Source: Gammaproteobacteria bacterium
GTDB lineage: Bacteria > Pseudomonadota > Gammaproteobacteria > Berkiellales > Berkiellaceae
DNA length: 12,904 bases
Direction: 5' to 3'
Assembly: GCA_016874315.1 (NCBI GenBank)
Contig: VGTX01000011.1
Location: 1 to 12,904 of the forward strand
Part shown: piece after piece, positions 12,553 through 12,904 of the stretch
Numbering within the stretch: position 1 is the stretch's first letter
How the letters are laid out: every line of letters starts with the position of its first letter
Notes under the pieces: model-generated
What the model was told of the DNA's origin: nothing
Databases searched by the model: none
The model's input: only the letters and a program-made list of their open reading frames with translations
Made by a program: the position numbers and the translations under genes

Positions 12553-12904
12553 ATGTCTAAAGAAAAACTACAAAAGAAGCTATTACACTATATTGGAGAG
12601 GCGATTGCGCATTTCCATCTCATTCAGGAAGGCGATAGAGTTTTAGTGTGTCTGTCAGGAGGAAAAGACTCCTGGGGCATGGTCTGGGCGCTCAATGAGC
12701 TCTCAAAAAAATCCAAAATCTCCTTCAAACTCCGAGTGCTCACCCTCGACCAGGGGCAACCTGGATGGGACGATCGAGCGCTCAAAGAGCGTTTAGAGGC
12801 GATGAAAATTGATTATGAGGTTTTAACTCGTGATACATTTTCGATTGTGAAAGAAAAGATTCCAGAAAATAAAACATATTGCTCGCTTTGCTCGAGGCTA
12901 CGTC
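12553..12904 (+). CDS. ttcA: TtcA-family tRNA 2-thiocytidine synthetase, N-terminal part (3' end outside window)
   Basis: The first 117 codons are present and the frame runs off the window. TtcA activates C32 of certain tRNAs by adenylation through a PP-loop and replaces its oxygen with sulfur, using an Fe-S cluster. Visible signatures are the PP-loop motif LSGGKDS (34-40), LDQGQPGW (65-72), DTFSIVKEKIPENKTYC (94-110) and CSLCSRLRR, with the first cysteine pair Cys110 and Cys113 of the Fe-S site. The last Arg of that motif is cut by the window edge. In E. coli TtcA the middle motif reads LDQKQPGFP; this GQPGWDD variant marks a different branch, so orthology is likely but not certain. The start ATG at 12553 follows an in-frame TAA (12541-12543); the SD is weak or absent. 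It is divergent from the 1145-residue gene. Confidence 0.88.
   Translation, partial: MSKEKLQKKLLHYIGEAIAHFHLIQEGDRVLVCLSGGKDSWGMVWALNELSKKSKISFKLRVLTLDQGQPGWDDRALKERLEAMKIDYEVLTRDTFSIVKEKIPENKTYCSLCSRLR

Noticed and set aside
1..12904. tRNA, rRNA, CRISPR array, insertion sequence or integrase
   Set aside because: Looked for on both strands; no cloverleaf, spacer-repeat pattern, transposase motif or flanking terminal repeats were seen.

Overview
The window is AT-rich bacterial DNA, roughly one third G+C by eye. It reads as accessory chromosome between two ordinary housekeeping-type genes. At the left edge is the 3' half of an ABC-F translational ATPase, and at the right edge the 5' part of a TtcA-family tRNA thiolase. 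Between them lie a Fic-fold protein, two small proteins with C-terminal hydrophobic helices, two very large mostly helical proteins (1829 and 1145 residues) and an AlkD-type DNA glycosylase. Giant orphan helical proteins beside a Fic protein in an AT-rich genome are typical of intracellular or amoeba-associated bacteria (for example Legionellales such as Legionella, Berkiella or Coxiella). That is an inference: no gene here fixes the lineage, and the TtcA variant (LDQGQPGWDD rather than LDQKQPGFP) would also fit other phyla.

Layout, left to right. The ABC-F gene (+, ends 854) converges on the Fic gene (-, 861-1556) with only 6 bp between their stops. A 247-bp gap (1557-1803) holds a strong 12-bp hairpin at 1742-1775, which terminates the next unit. 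That unit is a two-gene leftward operon (2471 to 1804) of small putative tail-anchored membrane proteins. Next is the leftward gene 2569-8058 for the 1829-residue protein. It begins with a pyruvate phosphate dikinase / PEP synthase type ATP-grasp domain and a swivelling phosphohistidine domain. In place of the usual PEP/pyruvate barrel it has about 1350 residues of other sequence, including a degenerate 30-38 residue tandem repeat. A 144-bp divergent intergenic region separates it from alkD-like 8203-8931 (+). AlkD converges on the leftward 1145-residue orphan gene (8945-12382), which is divergent from ttcA (12553 to the end).

No pathway links these genes. The most unusual object is the 1829-residue protein: it appears able to bind ATP and carry a phosphohistidine, but has no recognisable standard acceptor domain, so its phosphoryl acceptor is unknown. 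The Fic protein is also unusual, because the catalytic histidine of its motif is glutamine. No tRNA, rRNA, CRISPR array, transposase or integrase was seen.
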